Shown here: in pieces, positions 32,676 to 42,200 of the stretch
How positions within the stretch are numbered: the first letter of the stretch is position 1
How the letters are laid out: every line of letters begins with the position of its first letter
Source of the DNA: DATDCV01 sp036524155
GTDB lineage: Bacteria > Verrucomicrobiota > Verrucomicrobiia > Limisphaerales > UBA8199
Assembly: GCA_036524155.1 (NCBI GenBank)
Contig: DATDCV010000567.1
Location: 1 to 42,964, forward strand
Length of the DNA stretch: 42,964 bases
Direction of reading: 5' to 3'
Made by a program: the position numbers and the translations under genes
The notes under the pieces: generated by a model
The model's database searches: none
Seen by the model: the letters and a program-made list of their open reading frames with translations, nothing else
Told to the model about the DNA's origin: nothing

Positions 32676-34064
32676 ATGAACCGTTTCATGAAACTCTGGC
32701 ATTTGGCGGGCCCACTCCTGCTGGCCCTCACCGCGGTCCGCGCCGAGGCGGCGCCAACGCATTGGCAATTTGCCCCCACCCCGCCCATGGGCTGGAACAG
32801 TTGGGATTGCTTTGGCACGTCGCTTACCGAGGAGCAGGCGAAGGCTCAAGCGGACGCGATGGCCGCTCGTCTCCAGCCGTATGGATGGAACATCTTTACC
32901 GTGGACATCCAATGGTATGAACCACAGTCGCGGGGCCACGGCTACCGGCAGGGTGCTTCACTCGCCATGGACCAGTTCAGCCGCCTGGTGCCGGCACCGA
33001 ACAAATTCCCTTCCGCAACCAATGGCGCCGGCTTCAAGCCTTTGGCTGACTATGTCCATTCCAAGCGGCTTAAGTTCGGGATCCATGTTATGCGCGGCAT
33101 CCCGCGCCAGGCCGTTCGGCAGAACACGCCCATCCTCGGCACGAGCGCCCGCGCCGCCGATATCGCCAACCCGGCCAGCACCTGCGCCTGGAACCCTGAC
33201 ATGTTCGGCGTCGACCTGGGCAAACCCGGCGCCCAGGCCTACTACGATTCCCTTTTCCAGCTCTACGCCTCGTGGGGTGTGGACTTCGTGAAGGTGGACG
33301 ACATCGCCCGGCCTTACGACCAGACGCAAAAGGCCGAGATCGAAGCCATCCGCAAGGCCATTGATCACACCTCCCGCCGTATCGTGCTCAGCCTCTCGCC
33401 GGGCGACACCCCCATCGAGCAGGGTGCCCATGTGGCGGACCACGCGAATATGTGGCGCGTCTCCGACGACTTCTGGGACAAATGGCGGCCGCTTTACGAG
33501 ATGTTCGGCCGCCTCGACCGGTGGACGAAATACCGCGCCCCCGGCGCGTGGCCCGACGCCGACATGCTCCCCTTCGGCATCATCGAATTCAACCGTCCCA
33601 CCCGGTTCACCAGGGACGAGCAGATCCTCTGTATGACACTGTGGTGCATTGCCCGTTCGCCGCTCATTCTCGGGGGCGACATGTCGAAGCTCGACGAGTT
33701 TACCTTGAAACTGCTTACGAACCCGGAGGTCCTGGCTGTCAACCAATCGAGCACTCGCAATCGCCAGTTGTCCCGCCAGGACGACCTCATCGTTTGGACC
33801 GCGGAAGTGCCTGACAGCCGCGACCTCTACGTCGCGCTTTTCAACGCGCAAGGCAACGCCCTGCCTAACGACGTGGCAAAAGCCCTCTCCCGCAGCCCGG
33901 ATAAGGCCCGCGTGTCGGTTTCCTTCGCCGATCTCGGCATCACCGGCAAAGCAAAGGTGAGCGACCTTTGGGCCAAGCAGGAGCTGGGCGTGTTCAGCGG
34001 TGAGTTTGGCCGCGAGATCCCGCGTCATGGTGCCGGCCTGTTTCGGGTGACGCCGCAACCCTGA
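32676..34064 (+). CDS. Alpha-galactosidase-type glycoside hydrolase, GH27
   Basis: 462 residues, exported: signal peptide KLWHLAGPLLLALTAVRAEA. A second Met at residue 5 may be the true start. GH27 marks: PPMGWNSWDCFGTSLTEEQ near the start, FTVDIQWYEP, FGIHVMRGIPRQAV, the nucleophile Asp in VDFVKVDDIARPYD (about residue 208), SLSPGDTP, the acid/base region MWRVSDDFWDKW (about 263), WPDADMLPFG and SPLILGGDMSKL. The C-terminal beta-sandwich follows. The enzyme releases terminal alpha-galactose (or alpha-N-acetylgalactosamine or beta-L-arabinopyranose in some members) in the periplasm or outside. Substitution of the usual WC.GGP..D pocket residues by HVMRGIPRQAV suggests a substrate other than simple alpha-galactosides. 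It converges on the pseudopilin gene. Confidence 0.92.
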   Translation: MNRFMKLWHLAGPLLLALTAVRAEAAPTHWQFAPTPPMGWNSWDCFGTSLTEEQAKAQADAMAARLQPYGWNIFTVDIQWYEPQSRGHGYRQGASLAMDQFSRLVPAPNKFPSATNGAGFKPLADYVHSKRLKFGIHVMRGIPRQAVRQNTPILGTSARAADIANPASTCAWNPDMFGVDLGKPGAQAYYDSLFQLYASWGVDFVKVDDIARPYDQTQKAEIEAIRKAIDHTSRRIVLSLSPGDTPIEQGAHVADHANMWRVSDDFWDKWRPLYEMFGRLDRWTKYRAPGAWPDADMLPFGIIEFNRPTRFTRDEQILCMTLWCIARSPLILGGDMSKLDEFTLKLLTNPEVLAVNQSSTRNRQLSRQDDLIVWTAEVPDSRDLYVALFNAQGNALPNDVAKALSRSPDKARVSVSFADLGITGKAKVSDLWAKQELGVFSGEFGREIPRHGAGLFRVTPQP

Positions 34065-34107
34065 ACGCCTCAGCCCTAATATTTCATGCCTTGCACGGGA
34101 TGGCGAC

Positions 34108-34183
34108 GGACCGGACCGCCGACATGTTGTCGGCTTGAGCGGTCCGAGCGGTATAAGCCGACAACATGTCGGCGCTCCGGTCC
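34108..34183. repeat. Palindromic intergenic element E (two 17-bp hairpins)
   Basis: Arms 34108-34136 and 34155-34183 pair at 28 of 29 positions. They contain GCCGACA-TGT-TGTCGGC (34118-34134) and GCCGACA-ACA-TGTCGGC (34157-34173), the same 7-3-7 design as elements B and C. It lies between convergent genes and ends one base from the pseudopilin stop codon, so here it could terminate both messages. Confidence 0.9.
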
Positions 34184-34184
34184 C

Positions 34185-34931
34185 TCAATCACCCGAGCGG
34201 CTCGTCCATTTTCCCAGAGTGGACTTCTTGATGAACTCCGCGTGGGAATCGGCGAAGGCGGCGGTGAAGCCGCCTCCGTGGCGTTTGGCGATGTGACCGG
34301 TGGTCGGATTCTTTGTGTCCGGGCTGTCGCCGAAGTAAGCCGGGCCGAAGCCGGCGTTGAACCAGGCGTCGACCTGCTCCAGGCGCCAGATCTCGAAGAC
34401 GTTGGTGTGGCCGTCGCAAATGGCGATCGTACCCGGTGGATCCTGGATCTCAGCCATGGAGCGGCTGGGATTGCCCCAGTTGTTGATGAACGGGCCGTTG
34501 GCACCGACCCAGTTTGGCTGGCCGCTGGCGGGATAGGCACCGCCCTGGGCGTTGCAGAGGTAGTCTTTGACCAGCGGCTTTGGGGTGCCCGGAGGCCGCA
34601 GATCGGACCACGTGGCGTGCGGCAGCGCGCTGGGGCAGCTATAGACCGCCTCGCTTTTGATGTAGGGCCGGCAGAGGTCCTGCCACCAATAGAGCAGTTG
34701 CTGGCCCGGCCAGGTGTAATCGTATCCGTAGGGCAGCAGGCCCTTGTGGTCATCCGTGTACATCACGACGGCGATGCCGATCTGTCTCATGTTGGAGAGG
34801 CAGGCGGTCTGCCGCGCCTTTTGCTTGGCCCGCGCCAGCGCCGGCAGCAGCATCGCCGCCAGGATCGCGATGATGGCGATCACCACCAGCAGCTCGATCA
34901 GCGTAAACGCTCTTTGGAACGTGCCTTTCAC
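34185..34931 (-). CDS. Type II secretion-like pseudopilin (prepilin signal, H-X9-DG-like C-terminus)
   Basis: 248 residues from GTG 34931. The N-terminus MKGTFQRAFTLIELLVVIAI is a type III (prepilin) signal: cleavage before FTLIE and a long hydrophobic helix. After it comes ARAKQKARQTACLSNMRQIG, the usual link to the globular head. The C-terminal KRHGGGFTAAFADSHAEFIK fits the H-X9-DG family of abundant pseudopilin-like proteins in Planctomycetes and Verrucomicrobiota, with D-S in place of D-G. These are envelope proteins processed by prepilin peptidase; their exact role is not known. The start codon lies one base after the stop codon of the upstream exported protein, so the two are likely translated together. 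Confidence 0.9.
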   Translation of the reverse strand: MKGTFQRAFTLIELLVVIAIIAILAAMLLPALARAKQKARQTACLSNMRQIGIAVVMYTDDHKGLLPYGYDYTWPGQQLLYWWQDLCRPYIKSEAVYSCPSALPHATWSDLRPPGTPKPLVKDYLCNAQGGAYPASGQPNWVGANGPFINNWGNPSRSMAEIQDPPGTIAICDGHTNVFEIWRLEQVDAWFNAGFGPAYFGDSPDTKNPTTGHIAKRHGGGFTAAFADSHAEFIKKSTLGKWTSRSGD

Positions 34932-34932
34932 A

Positions 34933-37650
34933 TCACTGGCGCAGCCGATAATAGCCCGAGGCGGCCGATGCCGGGTCGATCTGGATGCCGCTGGACGCGC
35001 CCGGCACTTCTGTCCAGGCGCCGGTGGTCAGGCTGGGCCGCGTTTCGAGCACTCCCGAGCCCGGCCAGGTGATCTCGAGTTTGGAGCCCACGGGCTTCGC
35101 CGAAAGCGTCGCCGGCAACGGAGTGAAGTCGACGAACGTGTAGGGGACCTGGGGCGAGGTTTCATCCAGCGCGACCCAGCCCATGGTTTGCAGAACGATG
35201 AAGAGGTTCACCGCCGGATTCGGGAACGCCGGCAGGCCGTCACTCGAGTGCTTCGCGTGGCGCGAGACGCGGAACTCGAAGTTGGTCGCCGCAATTTCTC
35301 CTGGCGCCAACGCAACGTCGCCGCCGTCGAAGGTGCCTTGCGTCCAGCTTCCGGCGAGCCTGTAAACATCGCCGTCTTCAATCAGCACGTCGCCCCCGCT
35401 CCAGGTGCCCGTGGCTGTATTCTGGTCGGTATCGACGATGATGTCGTAGTGAGCGCGGCGATTGTCCGAGTTGGCAGGTTGCAGCGGTCCCACAGGGGCG
35501 AAGACGCTGAAGCGGATGTAAAGGAAATCATTGTCATTGGTGACAGCAAGATCCTGGAATTCGACGGTTCCCGGGTTGAGCTGGTCCATGGTCAGCGCGA
35601 CGGGCACGCTGTTCCAGTCGTCGAACGAGCCATCGACCAGGATGCTGGAGCGGAATTTGACGCTGGCGGTCATCGCATTGCCAAAGCGATCTTTTACCCC
35701 CGCGACTGCCAGCGTGTAGACTTGGCCGAAAGCCTGTTGGGCCGTGGTCAGTATGACGGTTTGCCCGTTCCCGGGATCGAGCGCGGCGCCCTGGACCTGC
35801 ACGGCGCCATCCAGGCTGTAATTCGAGGCCAGTTGGGCAGACACCGTGTCCAGCGGTTCCGTGAAGGTGACGACGACTCTGCGGCCGCCGCCGTTCACGC
35901 CGGTGATCGCGGGCGGGGTCGGGTCGCGGACGACTGTCAGGGTGGCATGCCGGCTGGTGGCGCTGCTGATCCGGTTCGTCACGACCACCCAATACTGCTT
36001 GCCGTTTTCGGTGAACGGCACGGAGTTGAGCGTGAGCTGGGGACCAACCTCTCCGGTAAGCGCCTCGCCTTCCCGATACCACTGATAGGCCGGCAGGCTC
36101 CCGGTCGCTGACACCGAGAACGTGGCGGTGGTGCCCTCAGCTACCACCTGGTCGGCTGGCAGGTTGGCATCGGTCAGAGCCACCGCGACAGCCGTGGTCG
36201 TCAGCACCGCGGCCCGGCTCGTGGCCTTGAGTCCCTTTGGATTGGCGATCTCGACCGAGTATTGGCCGGCGTCGTCGACCGTCACGGGGTCCAGGGTGAG
36301 CGTCGCGTTGGTAGCGTCGGGAATCGGCGCGCCGTTCTTGAGCCATTGATAGGTGAAAGGCCGCGTGCCCGCCAGCGCGCCCGGGCTGAACGTGGTGGCC
36401 TGGCCTTCGGTCACGTTGCGGTCAGCCGGCTGCGTCGGGTCCTCGATGCCGGGTGGGAAATTGTCGCCCGCTGTCAACGAAAGGCCGAACACCAGCGACG
36501 AGGTCGCACCCGTCGCGGGATGGACTTCAACTTCGAGCAGGTTGTCGCCCACGATAAGCGCGGCGGCGGGAAGATCAAAAAGCTCCGCCGTGCCGGGCTG
36601 TGCGGGGCCACCGGTGGCAGGAGTTGAATGGGTCACCGGCCCGTCGGGCATGCGCACGCGTTTCACTTCGGCGCCGTTGAGATAGAACACCGCGCCACAG
36701 GACAGGTAATTGGAGGCCAGCAAGCCCACGCCGTTTTGGTCCTTATCCCAGTTGAAGTGCGTCCGGAAGTAGTAGGCTGGGCGGCTGCTCGCCAGGGTGG
36801 TGCTCACGGGCGGATAACCGGCCGGAGCGTTGTAGCCGAACAGGCCTGTACCGCCCGTCCAGCCAACCTGAGTATCGTCGTAGAAGGTGGTCAGCCAGTC
36901 CGGGCCCGGGTCGGTTCCGGAGTCGTTGGCCCGCCAGGTGGCGGAGGTGAGGTCGACCAGAGTCTGGGTCCCGCTGAAGGCAGGTGGTTTTGGAGCCAGG
37001 TCGTAGAGGAACGCGCTGCCGGCATCCGTAACCGCCCAACCCGAATCCTCCACCTCGAAGGCGATCGAGATAAAGTCTTGAGTGAAGAGGGGGAGGTCAC
37101 GCGCCGGGTTGCCCGAACCGACCGGCACATCGGCCGGCTGCACATCCCGCACCGAGCGCGAGAACCGGGCTTCGTATTGCAGGGTGGGCAGCATCCCGGA
37201 CGGCGCTTCGTCCCAGTCCAGGCCGGTCATCGCTCCGTCGTTAAAGGTGCCGTATCTTTCCGAGTACCCGCCGGCGTCTTCAATCAGCATCTCCGAACCC
37301 AGTCCGTACACGCCGTGGCCCGTAGAGGGATTGTTGTCGCTGTCGATGTAAAAGTGGTGGTGAAACTGTCCGTAATCTGTGTTCGTGCTCGACGGCCAAA
37401 TGACCACCCGTAGATAGAGATAATTCTCATCGTTCGCCACATAGACCTCCTTCAGGTCAAACCCGCCCAGGGTGCCCGCTATGAAGTCCCCTTCGGGGTC
37501 CGTCGCGGCGACGGGAACACCCGCCCAGTCGGCGAACGAGCCGTCGATCGTAATATGTTTGAACGTGCCGGCCGACGCTCCCGGAAGCGTCACCAGGGCA
37601 AGGCACAGCATCAGGCCGGCTGCGGAGCAGAAACGAATCGTGGTTCTCAT
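34933..37650 (-). CDS. Exported multidomain protein: two CBM9-like domains, Ig domains, C-terminal module
   Basis: 905 residues from ATG 37650, which has AAGGA about 9 nt upstream and the signal peptide CSAAGLMLCLALVTLPGASA. Order: CBM9/DOMON-like domain (ITIDGSFADWAGVPVAATDP ... NYLYLRVVIWPS); a jelly-roll region with TWRANDSGTDPGPDWLTTFY; two I-set-like Ig domains (TYQWLKNGAPIPDATNATL and AYQWYREGEALTGEVG); a SbsA-like Ig domain (VVVTFTEPLDTVSAQLASNY); a second CBM9-like domain (ILVDGSFDDWNSVPVALTMD ... FLYIRFSVFAP); and the shared LEITWPGSG...AWTEVPG...YYRLRQ end. CBM9-like parts suggest sugar binding; no catalytic domain is seen. The pseudopilin gene follows with a 1-base gap. Confidence 0.86.
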   Translation of the reverse strand: MRTTIRFCSAAGLMLCLALVTLPGASAGTFKHITIDGSFADWAGVPVAATDPEGDFIAGTLGGFDLKEVYVANDENYLYLRVVIWPSSTNTDYGQFHHHFYIDSDNNPSTGHGVYGLGSEMLIEDAGGYSERYGTFNDGAMTGLDWDEAPSGMLPTLQYEARFSRSVRDVQPADVPVGSGNPARDLPLFTQDFISIAFEVEDSGWAVTDAGSAFLYDLAPKPPAFSGTQTLVDLTSATWRANDSGTDPGPDWLTTFYDDTQVGWTGGTGLFGYNAPAGYPPVSTTLASSRPAYYFRTHFNWDKDQNGVGLLASNYLSCGAVFYLNGAEVKRVRMPDGPVTHSTPATGGPAQPGTAELFDLPAAALIVGDNLLEVEVHPATGATSSLVFGLSLTAGDNFPPGIEDPTQPADRNVTEGQATTFSPGALAGTRPFTYQWLKNGAPIPDATNATLTLDPVTVDDAGQYSVEIANPKGLKATSRAAVLTTTAVAVALTDANLPADQVVAEGTTATFSVSATGSLPAYQWYREGEALTGEVGPQLTLNSVPFTENGKQYWVVVTNRISSATSRHATLTVVRDPTPPAITGVNGGGRRVVVTFTEPLDTVSAQLASNYSLDGAVQVQGAALDPGNGQTVILTTAQQAFGQVYTLAVAGVKDRFGNAMTASVKFRSSILVDGSFDDWNSVPVALTMDQLNPGTVEFQDLAVTNDNDFLYIRFSVFAPVGPLQPANSDNRRAHYDIIVDTDQNTATGTWSGGDVLIEDGDVYRLAGSWTQGTFDGGDVALAPGEIAATNFEFRVSRHAKHSSDGLPAFPNPAVNLFIVLQTMGWVALDETSPQVPYTFVDFTPLPATLSAKPVGSKLEITWPGSGVLETRPSLTTGAWTEVPGASSGIQIDPASAASGYYRLRQ

Positions 37651-37843
37651 ATCTTGATTCCTTTTGGAGGGTTGGAGGCCAGGAGTCGTCCCCGGACGAA
37701 TGACCGGAGATGGTTCAGGCCCCGTCAATCGACCTCCATCTCGAGTCGCTCGCTGAATGAACGACCAGCTCGCCTTCATGTGTTGAGTTGTCAGTGAGAT
37801 CAGGCCACGGATCGCATCGCGCGTCAAGCTCATTGCCCAGAGC

Positions 37844-38506
37844 TCATTGTGCCTTTGGCTTCTCGGCGGGCCGGGCGTCTGACCTCGCCAAACCATCCTC
37901 GAACATGGCGTTCCAGGCGCCGGTTTCGTGCAGGTGTTTCGTTATGAACGCCTGGACGGCCTCCGTTCGGCCAGTGAAGGCGACCCGGCCGTCTGGCAGC
38001 TCCACGTGCGCCGCGGCGTTTGGATTGCGCTTCAATTCCTCCTTCAGCCAGTCCATCCCCATGCCACTCAGCCGCAGCTTCGGCGTGGTCCCGAGCACGC
38101 GGAACAAGGCGTGACCGGGGATCAATCCCACGCTGTAAGGGTTTTTCTCCAGCGCGTCCCCCAGCGCTTGCTCCGCTGGGTAAAGGTCCAGAAATCTTTC
38201 ACTGCCGAGCTTGAACAGGTGGGCCACGCAAACCACGCGCTGGCCTTCGCTCTGGATCTCGAGGTTGCAGCTCTTGTCCCGGCCCGGGGTGAAGATCCAG
38301 GAGTTTTGGCCGTCGGCACTTTGCCAAACGCCCACGAGGGAAGCGTCCTGAACCAGGTCTCCGACGCGATAAAAAGGGTAAGTTGAGATGGGTACGCAGC
38401 CCGCCAGAACCGCCGCCAAAGCGGCGAGACCCGCGGTGAACACCACAACAGGCCGGCGTCGCCCGGCTGGCGCGAATCCGCCTAAACAGCGCTTGGTTGT
38501 CCTCAT
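37844..38506 (-). CDS. Predicted lipoprotein of unknown function
   Basis: 220 residues from ATG 38506, with AAGG about 6 nt upstream. The N-terminus has an Arg-rich region and the hydrophobic stretch VVVFTAGLAALAAVLAGC, a good lipobox with Cys at about residue 37. The mature part starts VPISTYPFYRVGDLVQDASL and contains LVGVWQSADGQNSW; it resembles small lipoproteins that open with a G.W.....-type strand. No enzymatic motif is seen. It is divergent from the ECF sigma gene across 100 bp, so it could be a sigma target; this is inference. Confidence 0.8.
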   Translation of the reverse strand: MRTTKRCLGGFAPAGRRRPVVVFTAGLAALAAVLAGCVPISTYPFYRVGDLVQDASLVGVWQSADGQNSWIFTPGRDKSCNLEIQSEGQRVVCVAHLFKLGSERFLDLYPAEQALGDALEKNPYSVGLIPGHALFRVLGTTPKLRLSGMGMDWLKEELKRNPNAAAHVELPDGRVAFTGRTEAVQAFITKHLHETGAWNAMFEDGLARSDARPAEKPKAQ

Positions 38507-38607
38507 ATGGGCCTTGAGTTTACAGCCGAATGCCTCGCCGGGGAAGCCCGCTGAAAAAGGAAATGTTGTAAGGTATCTGGTTTTGGTGCGGACTATATGA
38601 CCTAGTC

Positions 38608-39246
38608 ATGCGCTCGCCCAAAGTGCGAATTGAAGAGTTTTTGCCGACGCGGCGGAGCCTGCTCACCCGGCTGAAAGACTGGGATGACCAGGAAGGTTGG
38701 CGGGAGTTTTTCGAGACCTACTGGAAGCTGATCTACAGCGTGGCGCTCAAAGCCGGGCTGAACGAAACCGAGGCCGAAGACCTGGTGCAGGACACGGTGC
38801 TGGTGGTGGCCCGGAAGATGAAAAACTTCCACTACGATCCGGCGGTCGGTTCCTTCAAGAACTGGCTGCTACTCAATGTGCGCTCGCGGATCGTTGATCA
38901 CCTGCGCCGCCGCCGCCGCCGCATTGTAACGGCGTGCCCCGCCCCGGAGGAGACTGCCCGGACGCCGCTGGTGGAGCGGCAACCTGACCCCGACGCCAAC
39001 CGCCTGGAAGCCGTCTGGGAGGAGGAGTGGAACCGCCGGCTGACCGAGGTCGTGCTGGACCGCGTCAAACTCCAGGTCTCCGCACGGCACTTTCAGATTT
39101 TCGACCTCTATGTGCTGCAAGCAGTCCCATTGCGCCAAATCAAAGAGACGCTGGGGGTCAGCACCGCCCAGGTCTATGTGACCAAGCACCGCATATCGGC
39201 GCTGCTCCGGAAGGAGGTTCAGCGGCTCGAGGCGAAAATGCTGTAA
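38608..39246 (+). CDS. ECF-type RNA polymerase sigma factor (kinase-associated, second unit)
   Basis: 212 residues. The N-terminus has TRRSLLTRLKDWDDQEGWRE, the signature of another kinase-linked ECF group. Region 2: FFETYWKLIYSVALKAGLNE, TEAEDLVQDTVLVVARK and FKNWLLLNVRSRIVDHLRRR. Region 4: ARHFQIFDLYVLQAVPLRQI and LGVSTAQVYVTKHRISALL. It differs clearly from the sigma factor at 20821-21549, so the two units belong to separate groups. The kinase gene starts 35 bp downstream on the same strand, which suggests one operon. No anti-sigma gene is present. Confidence 0.93.
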   Translation: MRSPKVRIEEFLPTRRSLLTRLKDWDDQEGWREFFETYWKLIYSVALKAGLNETEAEDLVQDTVLVVARKMKNFHYDPAVGSFKNWLLLNVRSRIVDHLRRRRRRIVTACPAPEETARTPLVERQPDPDANRLEAVWEEEWNRRLTEVVLDRVKLQVSARHFQIFDLYVLQAVPLRQIKETLGVSTAQVYVTKHRISALLRKEVQRLEAKML

Positions 39247-39281
39247 CGCGGTCGGGGGTTCTGCTAAGCTCGGTCCAACTG

Positions 39282-42200
39282 ATGGACCCCGGTCGACAGG
39301 ATCCAGGCGGCGATGTGGAAGGTTGGGTTTCGCAGGGCAGTGGTCAGGCCACTCCCCCGCCGCCGGCCCCTCCCCCAATCCCCGATCACAGGCTCCTTCG
39401 GTTGATCGGGCGCGGGAGCTACGGCGAAGTCTGGCTGGCCCGGAACGTGATGAACACGCCGCGCGCGGTGAAGGTGGTCTACCGATCCGTGTTTGAGCAT
39501 GACCGGCCGTTTGACCGTGAGTTTGCGGGCCTGCAGCGGTATGAGCCGATCTCGCGTTCGCACGAGGGGCTGGTGAACATTCTCCACGTTGGCCGGCACG
39601 AGCCGGGGCGCTGCTTCTACGCGGTGATGGAGCTGGCCGACCCCGTCGACCGCGAGCCGACTCCCACCGCGGCAGGACTTGCCGACACCGGCGCTGCCTT
39701 TCCCTCCGACAGCTACCGGCCGCGCACCTTGCGCGCGGAACTCCAGCGGCGCGGCCGCCTGCCTCTGGACGAGTGCCTGCAACTGGGGACTTCGCTGGCT
39801 TCGGCCCTGGGCCACCTGCACAAACACGGGCTGGTGCATCGCGATCTCAAACCGTCGAACATCATCTTCGTCAACGGGCGGCCCAAGATCGCCGACATCG
39901 GCCTCGTCGCGCAGTCGGGCGATTCCCACTCCTTTGTGGGCACGGAAGGCTTTTTCCCGCCGCAAGGACCCGGCACAGTCCAGGCCGACCTCTACGCGCT
40001 GGGCAAGGTCCTGTATGAAGCCAGCACGGGACTCGACCGGCTCCGGTTTCCCCAGATGCCGGTCGAGTGGCTGACCGATCCGCAGCGTGAAGGGCTGGTG
40101 GAGTTCAATGAAATCGTGTTGCGGGCGTGCGAGACTGATCCGGCCGTTCGCTATCAGTCCGCCGAGGAGATGCTGGCCGGCCTGGCGCTGCTGCGGGTGG
40201 GCAAGTCGGTGCGCCGGATGCACGGGCTGGAACGCCGGCTCCGGCAGGCCCGGCGCCTGGGGGCGGCGGTTCTCGCCGTAGCGGTGCTGGCCACCGGCGC
40301 ACTGGCGTTGGAGCGGCGGCAGGCGCGCGTGGAACGGGAAGCCCGCCAGCGGGTGGAGCGCGCGGAGGCGGAATCAAGACGGCAGCTCGCCGAGGCGCGG
40401 CTGGCCCAAGCCCAGGCGTTGCGGCGCACCGGCCAGGCGGGCCAGCGCTTCGACAGCCTGGAGGTAATTCACGCGGCGGCGACGAACGGCCCGTCTTTGG
40501 CGTTGCGCAGCGAGGCCATTAACGCGCTGGCATTGGTGGACCTGCGGCTCGTCGGCCGCCTGCCGGCAGCCGGCGTCAGCCGGGCGGAGCCGGTGGTCGA
40601 CTTTCCGGGGGAGCGATATGTGTGGGGCGACGAGAAAGGAAACCTCCAAATCCGGCGAACCGCCGATGACCGCGAACTTTTCCGGCTGCCGGGCGAAGGC
40701 GCGCCGCCCGAGTGGATTCTCGGTTTCAGCCGCGACGGCCGGTTTCTGGCGGTGCGTCCGGCCATCGACCGGCTGGTGGTCTGGAACCTGGCGCGGCGCG
40801 TCCCAGCGCTGGAGGTGCCGGCGCAGGGGACGGAGGTGTATCCGCAGTTTACGCCGGACAGCGAAGCCGTGCTATGGAGTGCGGGAGACCAGCCCTTGCG
40901 CCGCTGCGCGCTCGAGAGCGGCGCCACTTCGACGCTTTGGAAACCGGCCCGGCCGGTGCGGCGGTTCTGCTGCCGCCCGAATGCGCGGCAGATCGCGGTG
41001 GCCTACGCCGACACCAACGTGGTCGAGGTGCTGGACTTGCCGACTGGCAAAGTGCTGGCCGCTATGCCTCATCCTCAGTTCATCCAGACTCTCCAATGGC
41101 ATTGCTCCCGCCCACTGCTGGCCACCGGATGTCGCGATCATTCGGTGCGGGTGTGGGATCCGGATACGGGCAGGGAGCTGCACCGCTTGGCGGGCCACCA
41201 GGGCGTGCCCGGCACGCTGGATTTTCATCCCACGCTGGATCTGCTCGCCTCGTCCGCTTGGGACGGCACTACCCGCCTGTGGAGTCTGCAGACGGGGGAA
41301 CAGCAAGTGATTTTCCAGGAGGCCGGCGACAACCTCCAGTTCAGCGCCGACGGCCGCCGCTTGACGCTCAACGATTACTTGGATACGCACGTCCTGATCT
41401 GCGAAGTAGCCGGGGGGGATGTCTGCCGGACCTTGCAAGCGCCCAGAACGAACTCCGAACCGTGGCTGGAGTGCCTGGCTTTCGAGCCGCAACAACGCTG
41501 GATGGCCGCCGTGGATTCTCGCGGGGTTCAGGTGTTCGACCTGGGGCAGGGACGGCCGGCGTGGTCCTTGGCTGCCGGCGGGTTATTCTCGGTCTGGTTT
41601 AACCCCGAAGGGAGCCGGCTGACGGCTTCCGGCCGGGCGGGAGTGTTGCGTTGGCCGGTGGAAACGCAGCCGGATGGCACGTTGAACATCGGCGCGGCCG
41701 TCCCGATCGGCCACGCCAATGAGCCCGCCATCCACGCCGCCGAAAGCGGCTCCTGGCTCGCTTGGGCCGATAGCAACCGGATCCACGTGAAACGGGAGGG
41801 GCAGGATGTGATCACCCTCACCGTATCCAGCATGGTGAATCACCTGGCCTGGAGCGGGAATGGCCGCTGGCTGGCGGCGGCGCAGCATGGCCAGTTCCAG
41901 ATGCGGCTTTGGGACACTGCCTCCTGGAAGGAGGTGCTGGTGCTGCCCGCCACCGCTAATGTGCGGCTGACATTCAGTCCGGACAGCGCCTGCCTGGTGG
42001 TGGGAACACCCGACGATTTCCAATTTGTGGATCTGGAGCGGCTGGAGGTGCGCCGGCGACTGCCCCGGTTTCACACCTCCACTGCTCCCGGGTATTCGGC
42101 GTTCTCTCCGGACGGGCGGCTGCTGGCGGTGGCGCGAACCCAGGCCCAGGTCGCGCTGTACGATTATCCGGCCTTGCGCGAGCTGGCCGCTTTCGAGGCG

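Noticed and set aside
37844..38386. Plus-strand frames opposite the lipoprotein gene
   Set aside because: The minus-strand product has a lipobox and a ribosome site; the opposite frames look like noise.
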